Positions 34,061 to 42,064 of a stretch of DNA of 64,000 nucleotides are shown one piece after another (position 1 is the stretch's first letter; each line of letters begins with the position of its first letter). A program made the position numbers and the translations under genes. Origin of the DNA: Chloroflexota bacterium (GTDB lineage Bacteria; Chloroflexota; Anaerolineae; Anaerolineales; UBA4823). The stretch is taken from contig JAKOUW010000244.1 in assembly GCA_029782365.1 (NCBI GenBank), positions 184,965 to 248,964 on the forward strand, in the 5' to 3' direction. The notes beneath the pieces are model-generated. The model was not told where the DNA came from, searched no databases, and saw only the letters and a program-made list of their open reading frames with translations.

Positions 34061-34996
34061 CTATCGCCCTGAGTCGTTTTTGGCCTCATTGGCTCTTACC
34101 AGTATTTCACCATGATATGTAATATCAAATTCGACAACGCCAGTTGGGCGGTTGGCAATATGCGGACCGGTAATTTTCCCCCACACCAGCCTTCCAGAGG
34201 CGTCAAACCAATCTGCACCGTCTCCTCCAGCAAACACTGTATCACCTGTTGGTATGCTGGATCGCAGAATTTCAGCCTGGGTATCTATCCGGCTATTAAA
34301 TAACCCGTTGGAATCCTTCCATTCAGGGGATGCACTGCCAATTCCTCCCAAATGCTGGTGCTCCTTAAAAACATCAACCCGATTGATTACCCCATTATCA
34401 AGAGCTGTAAATGTTACCCGAGTACCATCCTCTAACATCAAAGTGGTGTGCGTATTGCTAGTTGTTAAATCGCTGAATTCCCCATTCGAATTTCCTTCCT
34501 GGTCAGATGTATCAATATGAGGGTCACCCCAGATAGTTGTGGATTTTCCACTCCATTTATCGGTGATTTTGAAGGTGGCGCCATCGGAAAAACTCAGTAA
34601 GTACCGATCTGTCTCTGCCAGGTTCTTATTGTGAAGCACAATTCCATCAACCTTGGAAAAAGATTGATACCTTATTGATATATCTGTGCGCAGGAAAGCG
34701 GCAGTTATTTGATTTTGTTTTGAGGAAGCCGTTGGAGGTGAAGCAGATTCAATCTCTTTCAGTGTTTTAGTTAACTGGCTTAAATTGATCTGCACAGAAT
34801 TTTCATCACCAGCAGGGGAATAATCAGGAACTGGCTGTGTGTCTGGAATGCTTCCAGAAAGAAGTAATTGATCCTCTTCAAATGCTTCCTCAGCAGTTTG
34901 AGACCCGACTTCTTTCCCTTCTTTGTGTAAGCGAATTCGATCCATTGAAAGCATCACGCGCCGGGCTAAAACCAAATTGGATAAATCATCGATCAT
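34061..34996 (-). CDS. Protein with GDPHID motif domain (DUF1521/VWD-like), paired with SprA-type protease
   Basis: 311 residues; AAGGAGG precedes the ATG. No signal peptide. Residues ~100-290 form a beta-rich domain: FSDGATFKITDKWSGKSTTIWGDPHID...; then TLMLEDGTRVTFTALDNGVIN and FAGGDGADWFDASGRLVWG. The WGDPHID motif (156-162) resembles the GDPHxD sequence of DUF1521, in which the Asp-Pro bond is cleaved autocatalytically with calcium in rhizobial effectors, and also the GDPH of von Willebrand D domains. Which applies is unsettled. It lies 72 bases after the SprA-type gene on the same strand. Confidence 0.55.
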   Translation of the reverse strand: MIDDLSNLVLARRVMLSMDRIRLHKEGKEVGSQTAEEAFEEDQLLLSGSIPDTQPVPDYSPAGDENSVQINLSQLTKTLKEIESASPPTASSKQNQITAAFLRTDISIRYQSFSKVDGIVLHNKNLAETDRYLLSFSDGATFKITDKWSGKSTTIWGDPHIDTSDQEGNSNGEFSDLTTSNTHTTLMLEDGTRVTFTALDNGVINRVDVFKEHQHLGGIGSASPEWKDSNGLFNSRIDTQAEILRSSIPTGDTVFAGGDGADWFDASGRLVWGKITGPHIANRPTGVVEFDITYHGEILVRANEAKNDSGR

Positions 34997-35068
34997 TCCG
35001 ACCTCCTTGTCAGATAAATAAATCCATCCTTTTACTGTTATCGGAAGATCAGGAATAAAATTTAGTGT

Positions 35069-35887
35069 TTATGCACTTACTTCGAATCGAGTCTCGCCGA
35101 TCCGTTGATCATATTGGGAGAGAAGGGCATTCGAAGACCGGCCGAGACTGGTTATACTGCTGTTTCCAATCTCTGAGGTGCTTAATGAGCGTTTATGAGA
35201 ATCCCGGCTTGGAATATCGATTGACTCGGATTGATGATTTATTTCTTGTTGCGCCTGGGCTGCCATGGCTGACGCCAGTTCGGCAACAGCTCTATCCTGT
35301 GCAGAGGGATCTGCTGGGGCGAGGGCCGCTCGTTGAATTTGGCGAGCTTTTGCCAGGGTAGCTGTGGGATTATCTTTTATTGGCCTGGTATCAATGTTTA
35401 CTTCGCCAGCGACAGCGTAGCGTTTTCCATCTGGACCAGTTCGAAAAGAATAACTTGCCCCGCCACGCGCCAATCCTCCAGCAGCAGCAAGGTGAGCCAT
35501 TTCATGGGCATGTACACGCTGGTCTATCGCTTTGAGTTCATTCGAAATCTGCTGCAGTCTCGCTTCTTTATCTGGGTTTACTTCTTGGTATTCACCACTG
35601 GATAAGACTGTTTGAGAGGTATCCTTTTTATCGGAATCCGCCTGACTTTTGAAAATTTCGAAGGCCTTATCCAAGGCAGCTTGAAGCTCAGGAGAAAATA
35701 CAATTCTGTCTTGAGTCTCCTGACCAGGTAATGGTACCTGGCTGCCAGGTTGTTTTTCGGCGGGGGACTCCGCTGGGTTTTGCGGCAGGCGTACATCGAT
35801 CACCTGGCGCTTTAGAAAATCTGTGAAAGCACCAGCTCGTTCACTATTTCCAGAAATTGAGTAGCCCATAGAAACACCAGAAAGCAT
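35069..35887 (-). CDS. SprA-related putative metalloprotease
   Basis: 272 residues. The middle carries the SprA-family (PF12118-type) stretch VHAHEMAHLAAAGGLARGG with the zinc motif H128-E129-x2-H132, then SYSFRTGPDGKRYAVAGEVNIDT, TATLAKARQIQRAALAPADPSAQDRAVA, all matching the family. The first ~100 residues are low-complexity and the tail is Ser-rich. No signal peptide was seen, so how it meets its substrate is unclear. It probably shares a transcript with the GDPHID protein downstream. Confidence 0.8.
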   Translation of the reverse strand: MLSGVSMGYSISGNSERAGAFTDFLKRQVIDVRLPQNPAESPAEKQPGSQVPLPGQETQDRIVFSPELQAALDKAFEIFKSQADSDKKDTSQTVLSSGEYQEVNPDKEARLQQISNELKAIDQRVHAHEMAHLAAAGGLARGGASYSFRTGPDGKRYAVAGEVNIDTRPIKDNPTATLAKARQIQRAALAPADPSAQDRAVAELASAMAAQAQQEINHQSESIDIPSRDSHKRSLSTSEIGNSSITSLGRSSNALLSQYDQRIGETRFEVSA

Positions 35888-35958
35888 ATAACCTCTGGAG
35901 TTGTTATCGGCAGTTTACAAAATAACTTGAGGAACGCGGCGTGTATTTGTTTAAAAAA

Positions 35959-37611
35959 TCAAACGCCAGCCTTCTTTAATGCGGCAAAAACGATTGCCTG
36001 AGCTTCTATTTGAATTAGCTGCAAATGATCTTCCCCTTTGAAACTTTCTGCATAGATTTTGTATATATTTTCTGTCCCAGACGGCCTGGCAGCAAACCAA
36101 CCATTCTGTGTTACAACCTTCAAACCGCCGATAGGAGCGTTGTTGCTCGGTGCTCGGGTGAACTTGGACAAAATTGGCTCTCCTGCTAAATGGTTGGCTT
36201 CTACTAGGTCTGGAGCCAGAGCATTCAGGACCGTCTTCTGTTCGGGTGAAGCAGGCGAATCCATGCGTGCATAAGATGATTTTCCAAACTTTGCTTCGTA
36301 AGACTTATACTGTTCTGCAGGATCGTGACCAGTCTTGGAAGTGATTTCAGCAGCCAGGAGATTAAGAATGAGCCCGTCTTTGTCAGTTGTCCATACGGAT
36401 CCATCCTTGCGTAAGAAGGAAGCGCCTGCGCTTTCCTCGCCACCGAAGCCCAGAGAGCCATCCAATAATCCATCTACAAACCATTTGAAGCCTACTGGAA
36501 CTTCTCTCAAGTCGCGGTTAATGCTTCGGGTGACTCTGTCGATCATCGAACTCGAAACCACCGTTTTACCCACGGCTGAGCTATTTTTCCAACCCGGTCT
36601 ATTTTGAAATAAATAACCAATGGCTACCGTCAGGTAGTGATTGGGATTCATAAGGCCTGCGCTTGGGGTGACGATACCATGCCTGTCGCTATCAGGATCA
36701 TTCGCAAAAGCGATGTCGAATTGGTCTTTTAATTGGATCAGGCTTGCCATCGCATAGGGAGATGAACAATCCATGCGGATTTTTCCGTCGTGATCCAATG
36801 TCATGAATGAAAATGTAGGATCAGTACGAGAATTCACAACGGTTAGATTCAGTTTGTAATATTCGGCAATCCGCTCCCAATACGTGACACAAGCACCACC
36901 TAAGGGATGAACGCCAATTTTCAAGCGAGAATTGAAGATCGAATCGATCTGGATAATAGAATTCAACCCCGAAACATAAGGAGAAACAAAATCATAACGG
37001 TGGGTGGTGGGAGCAGATAACGCTTTCTCGAAAGAGAGGCGTTTCACTCCTTTGAGCCCTTGCCTAAGTAAATCATTTGCTCGGTCTTGAATTGCCTTCG
37101 TGGTCGTTGTATCGGCAGGTCCACCGGAAGGAGGATTATATTTGAAACCACCATCGTCCGGAGGATTATGGGAAGGCGTGATGATTACCCCATCTGCAAG
37201 GCCAACTTTTCTGTTGTGGTTATATGCCAGAATCGCATAAGAAACAACCGGAGTGGGTGTGAACCCAAGATCATCTGGAATCATGATCTCGATGCTGTTT
37301 GCGGCAAATACTTGCACCGCAGTGGTAAAAGCCGGCTCAGATAGAGCGTGCGTGTCCATACCAATAAATAACGGCCCTGTATAACCTTTCAGGGACCGGT
37401 ATTCGCAAATCGCCTGGGAAATGGCCAGAATGTGTTGTTCGTTAAAGGATCCTTTGGCGGATGTGCCGCGATGCCCAGATGTTCCAAATGAAACTAATTG
37501 GGTTGGGTCAGTAGTATCTGGGCTATTAACATAATATTCAGAAACCAAGCGAGGAATATTCGTTAAGAAATCAACAGGGGCGGGCTGGCCAGCAAGTGGA
37601 TGTACAGACAT
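35959..37611 (-). CDS. pgm: Phosphoglucomutase (alpha-D-glucose phosphate-specific)
   Basis: 550 residues, full length. N-terminal SFGTSGHRGTSAKGSFNE, catalytic serine S147 in TPSHNPPDDGGFKYNPP, metal loop FANDPDSDRHGI, sugar loop GGEESAGAS and phosphate loop RPSGTEN are all present. It interconverts glucose-1-phosphate and glucose-6-phosphate, feeding UDP-glucose synthesis for GalE and polysaccharide genes in the window. It lies 55 bases after scpB on the same strand. Confidence 0.95.
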   Translation of the reverse strand: MSVHPLAGQPAPVDFLTNIPRLVSEYYVNSPDTTDPTQLVSFGTSGHRGTSAKGSFNEQHILAISQAICEYRSLKGYTGPLFIGMDTHALSEPAFTTAVQVFAANSIEIMIPDDLGFTPTPVVSYAILAYNHNRKVGLADGVIITPSHNPPDDGGFKYNPPSGGPADTTTTKAIQDRANDLLRQGLKGVKRLSFEKALSAPTTHRYDFVSPYVSGLNSIIQIDSIFNSRLKIGVHPLGGACVTYWERIAEYYKLNLTVVNSRTDPTFSFMTLDHDGKIRMDCSSPYAMASLIQLKDQFDIAFANDPDSDRHGIVTPSAGLMNPNHYLTVAIGYLFQNRPGWKNSSAVGKTVVSSSMIDRVTRSINRDLREVPVGFKWFVDGLLDGSLGFGGEESAGASFLRKDGSVWTTDKDGLILNLLAAEITSKTGHDPAEQYKSYEAKFGKSSYARMDSPASPEQKTVLNALAPDLVEANHLAGEPILSKFTRAPSNNAPIGGLKVVTQNGWFAARPSGTENIYKIYAESFKGEDHLQLIQIEAQAIVFAALKKAGV

Positions 37612-37666
37612 GGTCTCTTCTCCTTTTTTGTGCCTTTATTTTATTACAACTATCAGTTGGTTGCGT

Positions 37667-38278
37667 TTATGACTTGAGTAACGAACCTGGGTGTTGGATT
37701 TGTGAATCATAGATGGGTCTTAATTCTTCAATTACTGGCAATTCTTGGATGCTTGACAGCCCAAAATGACCTAGAAAATCCGTGGTGGTATTAAAAAGTA
37801 TTGGTCTTCCAGGTCGCTCGGCACGACCGGCCTCCTCAATCAACCCCTTGCTTAGCAGACTTTTCAACACCCCATCTGAATTTACCCCTCGGATAGCGTC
37901 AATTTCAGGCCGGGTTATCGGTTGTTGGTAAGCTACAATCGCCAGCGCTTCTAAGGCAGCCCGGCTCAATCGAGAAGATGCTTCAAGGCCTAAAAACCGT
38001 TCAACCGCAGGGGCAAATTCTGGAGCTGTGGTCAATTGAGCTCTGCCATGATGCCATTGTAAACGGATGCCTCGATCTTTTAATTGGGCTTCGAGAAAAT
38101 GTAATCCTTCTTCGATATCCTTACCCGGTAATTCCAGGGCAGCGGCTAATTGAGAAATTGAAACAGGAACTGCAGAAACAAAAAGTAACACTTCTAATTG
38201 GTTGACCAATGAGGGCAATTTCTGTTCTATTGTCTGTTGAAACTGCTGATTTATCAGGTTTTCGGGTTCTGAGCTCAT
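37667..38278 (-). CDS. scpB: Segregation and condensation protein ScpB
   Basis: 203 residues of two winged-helix domains: VNQLEVLLFVSAVPVSISQLAAALE at ~22-46, and LSRAALEALAIVAYQQPITRPEIDAIRGVNSDGVLKSLLSKGLIEEAGRAERPGRP, the strongly conserved second domain. ScpB binds ScpA and the SMC protein encoded at 10.8 kb. The start overlaps a plus-strand -10 element used by the divergent lipoprotein gene. Confidence 0.95.
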   Translation of the reverse strand: MSSEPENLINQQFQQTIEQKLPSLVNQLEVLLFVSAVPVSISQLAAALELPGKDIEEGLHFLEAQLKDRGIRLQWHHGRAQLTTAPEFAPAVERFLGLEASSRLSRAALEALAIVAYQQPITRPEIDAIRGVNSDGVLKSLLSKGLIEEAGRAERPGRPILFNTTTDFLGHFGLSSIQELPVIEELRPIYDSQIQHPGSLLKS

Positions 38279-38286
38279 GCTATAAT
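38278..38286 (+). promoter_or_regulatory. Extended -10 promoter for the lipoprotein gene at 38309
   Basis: TGCTATAAT at 38278-38286, an extended -10 element directly at the divergent scpB start; no convincing -35. Transcription would begin near 38293, just ahead of the AAAGAGG ribosome site. Confidence 0.45.
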
Positions 38287-38308
38287 TCCTTCTAGAAAGA
38301 GGTGTAAC

Positions 38309-38875
38309 GTGAAAAGGATAACAATATTTTGCTTTATTATAATTGCCACGACCAGTTTAGCCTGTGGCTTTTTATCTCCGCAGAAATCAGGGGGTGATGT
38401 TTGGCCAACCCCTATCGTATCGACAGAACAGGCGAAACAATTACAGGACAATCTCAAAGCAGCCAATGATCAGCTTGCTGCAAACCAGAATATCGATTTA
38501 GTAATAACTGAATCTCAATTAACTTCATTAGTGGTCCAAGAGTTAGATAACCAAGGGATCACTGTGATTAAGAATCCTCAAATATATCTACGCGATGGCA
38601 AGGTGCAAACCTTCGCAAAGTATGTAGAAGGAAGCGCCGAGATCGATATTCAAATCATATTGTCTTTCACCGCTCAAAATGGAAAAATAGCGGTTACGCT
38701 TGAAGGTGTAAAGCTAGCTGGATTTACAGCACCGCAGTTATTAATGTCTCAGATTCAGGATGCGGTTCGGACAAATGTCGAACCGTTGGTAAACGAAAGA
38801 TTATCAACAGATTTGTTTATCGATTCTCTAACGATTGAGAACGGCAACCTGACTTTAAAGGGTCATAAACCTTAA
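38309..38875 (+). CDS. Predicted lipoprotein of unknown function
   Basis: 188 residues from GTG 38309 (AAAGAGG upstream). A lipobox-type signal ends TTSLAC (Cys19). The mature part (VITESQLTSLVVQELDNQGI, NPQIYLRDGKVQTFAKYV, ILSFTAQNGKIAVTLEGVKLAG) has a fold pattern like the YpmS/DUF2140 or LEA-like lipid-binding families; the match is weak. Eight bases upstream of the G5/propeller lipoprotein gene, so likely co-transcribed. Confidence 0.65.
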   Translation: MKRITIFCFIIIATTSLACGFLSPQKSGGDVWPTPIVSTEQAKQLQDNLKAANDQLAANQNIDLVITESQLTSLVVQELDNQGITVIKNPQIYLRDGKVQTFAKYVEGSAEIDIQIILSFTAQNGKIAVTLEGVKLAGFTAPQLLMSQIQDAVRTNVEPLVNERLSTDLFIDSLTIENGNLTLKGHKP

Positions 38876-38883
38876 TATATTTC

Positions 38884-40605
38884 ATGCGCCAATCTGAACG
38901 GGCCCGGCGATTATACCATTCGGTTTACTGCTCAGGGGGAAAGCATAATCCCCTGGCTTGTTTATTGATTTTACTTCTTCTCGGGGGGACGATTATCGCT
39001 GGATGTTCGCCCCCTCAGAAGACTCAGGCTGAAATTTCTGTTTCACTCGTCGTGGATGATCATACAATTATCTTGCAGGTGCCTGCAGGAAGCAGCGCCC
39101 AACAGGCGTTTTTCCAGGCTGGGATCAGTTTGTCGGCTCTTGATCGAAGCGAGCCGCCATTGTTCACGATTCTGAGCAATGGGAGCACAGTCAAACTAAT
39201 TCGTATAGAAGAAAAATTTGAGGTTGAGCAGCAGATCATTCCATTTGACCGTCAAACCATACGAAACGACTCACTGCCTGAAGGCGATGCGCGTATCAGT
39301 CAATCGGGTTCCAATGGAAAAAAAGAAATCACTTATCGTATCCTCGTTGAAAATGGAAAAGAAACTTCAAGATCAGTAGTGAAAGAGGTTATCTTAACCG
39401 AACCTGTTACCGAGATTATGATGGTTGGCGGACAGACGCCGTATCAATCCCTGACCATCAAAGGGAGGTTAGTTTATTTGGCAGGAGGTAATGCCTGGTT
39501 AATGGAAGGGACAACAGGCGAACGAAAACTTTTGGTGAGCACAGGCGACCTGGATGGCCGGGTTTTCAATTTATCGCCTGATGGTAGTTGGTTGGTTTTC
39601 ACCCGCGGTAGTAAAGACACAAAGCAAATCAATACATTATGGGCTGTCAGAACCAATCAAGCAGAACGGTTGATCGATTTGAAAATCTCCAATGTCGTTC
39701 ATTTTGCAAGTTTCGCGGATGATAATTTTTCTTTAGGTTTTTCAACTGTTGAACCACGCAGCACTGCACCTGGCTGGCAAGCAAATAATGATCTTCAGAT
39801 TTTAGGTTTAGGGATAAAAGGATTATTGACAAAGCCCAGCGTGGTTTTAGATGTTAATTCTGGTGGGGTTTATGGATGGTGGGGAGCAAATTATTCCTGG
39901 ATGCCCGGTGGACAATCTTTTGTTGCGGCCAGACCAGATGGAATATACATGATCGACCGGCAAACGGGTGAAGAGAAAACTATCCTGGAGATTTTACCTT
40001 TTCAGACAGGGGGCGATTGGGCATGGGTGCCAGGCATCAGCTGTTCTCCAGGTGGAAAGGTGATTTATGCAGTCAATCACTCGTCAAATAATTTAACAGG
40101 AAATGCAGAACAAACACCTAATTTTGATTTGGTTGCAATTCCACTTGCCGGCGGGGCTCCTGTCACAATTCTTAAGGATGTAGGAATGTTTGCTTACCCT
40201 GTGGTATCTTCAGGAGCGCCTAACTCACAAACCAATATCAAATCAACCACCAGCCCTGCTTCGATCAGTTCAACTGCTATAATTACTGGCACATCGGCTG
40301 GAAATCCATTGTCTAATTTTCAAATTGCTTTCTTGCAAGCAATCAGCCCTTTGCAGAGTGATACGAGTAAATACCGATTGGATGTCATGGATAGAGATGG
40401 TTCAAATCAAAAGGTTCTATTTCCGGACGAGAGTCTTTCTGGCCTGGAACCGCAGAAAGTCGTTTGGTCTCCGATGAAGAATGAAGATGGAAATCTATGG
40501 ATCAGCTTGATTTATCAAGGAAATATCTGGCTGGTTGATTCGGTAAATGGTAAAGCACAACAAATAACTGGTGAAGGGGTAGTCAGCCGGATAGATTGGA
40601 GATAG
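38884..40605 (+). CDS. Lipoprotein with G5 domain and beta-propeller repeats
   Basis: 573 residues. A long positively charged start, a membrane segment and lipobox TIIAGC. Residues ~55-100 look like a DUF348/ubiquitin-like module (VSLVVDDHTIILQVPAGSS), ~105-180 like a G5 domain (EVEQQIIPFDRQTIRNDSLPEG, EITYRILVENGKETSR), usually associated with peptidoglycan or sugar binding. The remainder has TolB/WD40-like blades (LVYLAGGNAWLMEG, FNLSPDGSWLVFTRG, NLWISLIYQGNIWLVDS). No enzymatic residues. Envelope anchoring is inferred. Ends 1 base before the epimerase gene. Confidence 0.75.
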   Translation: MRQSERARRLYHSVYCSGGKHNPLACLLILLLLGGTIIAGCSPPQKTQAEISVSLVVDDHTIILQVPAGSSAQQAFFQAGISLSALDRSEPPLFTILSNGSTVKLIRIEEKFEVEQQIIPFDRQTIRNDSLPEGDARISQSGSNGKKEITYRILVENGKETSRSVVKEVILTEPVTEIMMVGGQTPYQSLTIKGRLVYLAGGNAWLMEGTTGERKLLVSTGDLDGRVFNLSPDGSWLVFTRGSKDTKQINTLWAVRTNQAERLIDLKISNVVHFASFADDNFSLGFSTVEPRSTAPGWQANNDLQILGLGIKGLLTKPSVVLDVNSGGVYGWWGANYSWMPGGQSFVAARPDGIYMIDRQTGEEKTILEILPFQTGGDWAWVPGISCSPGGKVIYAVNHSSNNLTGNAEQTPNFDLVAIPLAGGAPVTILKDVGMFAYPVVSSGAPNSQTNIKSTTSPASISSTAIITGTSAGNPLSNFQIAFLQAISPLQSDTSKYRLDVMDRDGSNQKVLFPDESLSGLEPQKVVWSPMKNEDGNLWISLIYQGNIWLVDSVNGKAQQITGEGVVSRIDWR

Positions 40606-40606
40606 G

Positions 40607-41566
40607 ATGCGGGTTTTGATTTCTGGTGCAGCTGGATTTTTAGGATCAAATTTGTGTGATCGTTTATTGGCCGAAGGCCATTCTGTGGTTGGTATGGATA
40701 ATTTTGTTACCGGCTCCCCTGATAACCTTACTCACCTGGCTGGTAATCCAAACTTCTTTTTTATTCGTCAGGATGTATCAAATTTTATTTTTGTACCAGG
40801 AAAAGTTGATGCGGCGCTGCATTTTGCCTCGCCAGCCAGTCCAAATGCCGAATCACCTAAAGGGTATTTCAACCTGCCTATTCAAACAATGAAAGCGGGA
40901 GCGTTAGGTACCCATAATATGTTAGGTGTGGCACGCAGCCACCAGGCGAAATTCTTATTGGCATCGACAAGTGAAATCTATGGCGATCCCCAAGTGCATC
41001 CGCAGGTGGAGACGTATTTTGGCAACGTTGACCCCGTTGGACCCAGAGCAGTTTATGATGAGGCGAAACGATTTGCCGAATCATTAACAATGGCATATCA
41101 TCGTTATCACGGGATAGATACTCGAATTGTGAGAATCTTCAATACTTATGGCCCTCGAATGAGCCTTGAAGATGGCAGGGCTTTGCCGAATATGCTCAAA
41201 CAAGCGTTGCTTCGACAACCTCTCACGGTTTACGGCGACGGTTCTCAAACCAGGTCATTTTGTTATGTAGATGACTTAGTTGATGGGATCATTAAACTGC
41301 TTTATTCCGATGAGCATCTGCCTGTGAATATTGGCAATCCTGTCGAAATGTCGATTTTAGATTTTGCTAAAACGATCAACCGCACCACGAATAATCCCGC
41401 TGGAATTGTTTTCTTAGCAGGTCAACGAGCTGTTCGGGATCCCCAAGTCAGGCAGCCGGATATCACAAGAGCGAGAACGTTGTTAAATTGGGAACCAAAA
41501 ATCGATTTAGAGGAAGGAATTCGCCGGACAATGCCTTATTTTCAGCAAAAATTGGGTATCCGATGA
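40607..41566 (+). CDS. NAD-dependent sugar epimerase/dehydratase, UDP-glucuronate decarboxylase-like (UDP-xylose synthase)
   Basis: 319 residues of extended SDR type. RVLISGAAGFLGSNLCDRLL is the NAD loop; STSEIYGDPQVHPQ, DPVGPRAVYDEAKRFAESL and RIVRIFNTYGPRMSLEDGRALPN match UXS-type decarboxylases that convert UDP-glucuronate to UDP-xylose, with Tyr/Lys in YDEAK. A dTDP-glucose dehydratase is less likely because the TSEIYGDP and GPRAVYDEAKR signatures are UXS-like. The product would serve as a glycan donor. Overlaps the GtrA gene by 4 bases. Confidence 0.8.
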   Translation: MRVLISGAAGFLGSNLCDRLLAEGHSVVGMDNFVTGSPDNLTHLAGNPNFFFIRQDVSNFIFVPGKVDAALHFASPASPNAESPKGYFNLPIQTMKAGALGTHNMLGVARSHQAKFLLASTSEIYGDPQVHPQVETYFGNVDPVGPRAVYDEAKRFAESLTMAYHRYHGIDTRIVRIFNTYGPRMSLEDGRALPNMLKQALLRQPLTVYGDGSQTRSFCYVDDLVDGIIKLLYSDEHLPVNIGNPVEMSILDFAKTINRTTNNPAGIVFLAGQRAVRDPQVRQPDITRARTLLNWEPKIDLEEGIRRTMPYFQQKLGIR

Positions 41567-42030
41567 CGGCAATTATTAAAAATCCAAAGGAGCGCACCCG
41601 TTTTCTACGATTTGTTGGGGTTGGATTGATGGGCGCTGTGATCGATTTTGGTGTTATGAATTTGTTGACAAAATTGCTGTTTATGCCATTGGTAATTGCG
41701 GGAACAATTTCGTTTATTGCGGCTGTAATCAGCAATTTTCTTTGGAACCGCTATTGGACATATCCTGATTCGCGCAGCAAGCCCATCGCCAGACAACTTT
41801 CACAATTCGGGGTGGTTAGCATTGCAGGTTTACTGATACGGGTTCCGTTATTGGCAATTTTAGAACCTCTGTTTGAGTTTGTTTTTTCGAACATGCCCCT
41901 ACATTTCGCCACCTTCACTACAAAATTCCTGGCGCAAAATTCTGACTTGGCAGTGGCAGTGGTAGTAGTCATGTTTTGGAATTTCTTTATCAATCGTTAT
42001 TGGACTTATAACGATGTCGAAACTGTGTAA
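41563..42030 (+). CDS. GtrA-like membrane protein
   Basis: 155 residues from ATG 41563, overlapping the previous stop (ATGA). Four hydrophobic segments and the GtrA pattern: RFLRFVGVGLMGAVIDFGVMNLL, then FLWNRYWTYPDSRS and a repeat of NFFINRYWTY near the end. GtrA proteins help flip polyprenyl-phosphate-linked sugars across the membrane. Its coupling to the UDP-xylose synthase-like gene suggests a sugar-transfer route. The open frame extends 75 bases upstream but without a good start. Confidence 0.85.
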   Translation: MTAIIKNPKERTRFLRFVGVGLMGAVIDFGVMNLLTKLLFMPLVIAGTISFIAAVISNFLWNRYWTYPDSRSKPIARQLSQFGVVSIAGLLIRVPLLAILEPLFEFVFSNMPLHFATFTTKFLAQNSDLAVAVVVVMFWNFFINRYWTYNDVETV

Positions 42031-42064
42031 AACGAAATGAACAAAATGAAGACCTTAACCAAAT

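Noticed and set aside
40607..41566. dTDP-glucose 4,6-dehydratase
   Set aside because: TSEIYGDP and the GPRAVYDEAKR pattern fit UDP-glucuronate decarboxylases better.
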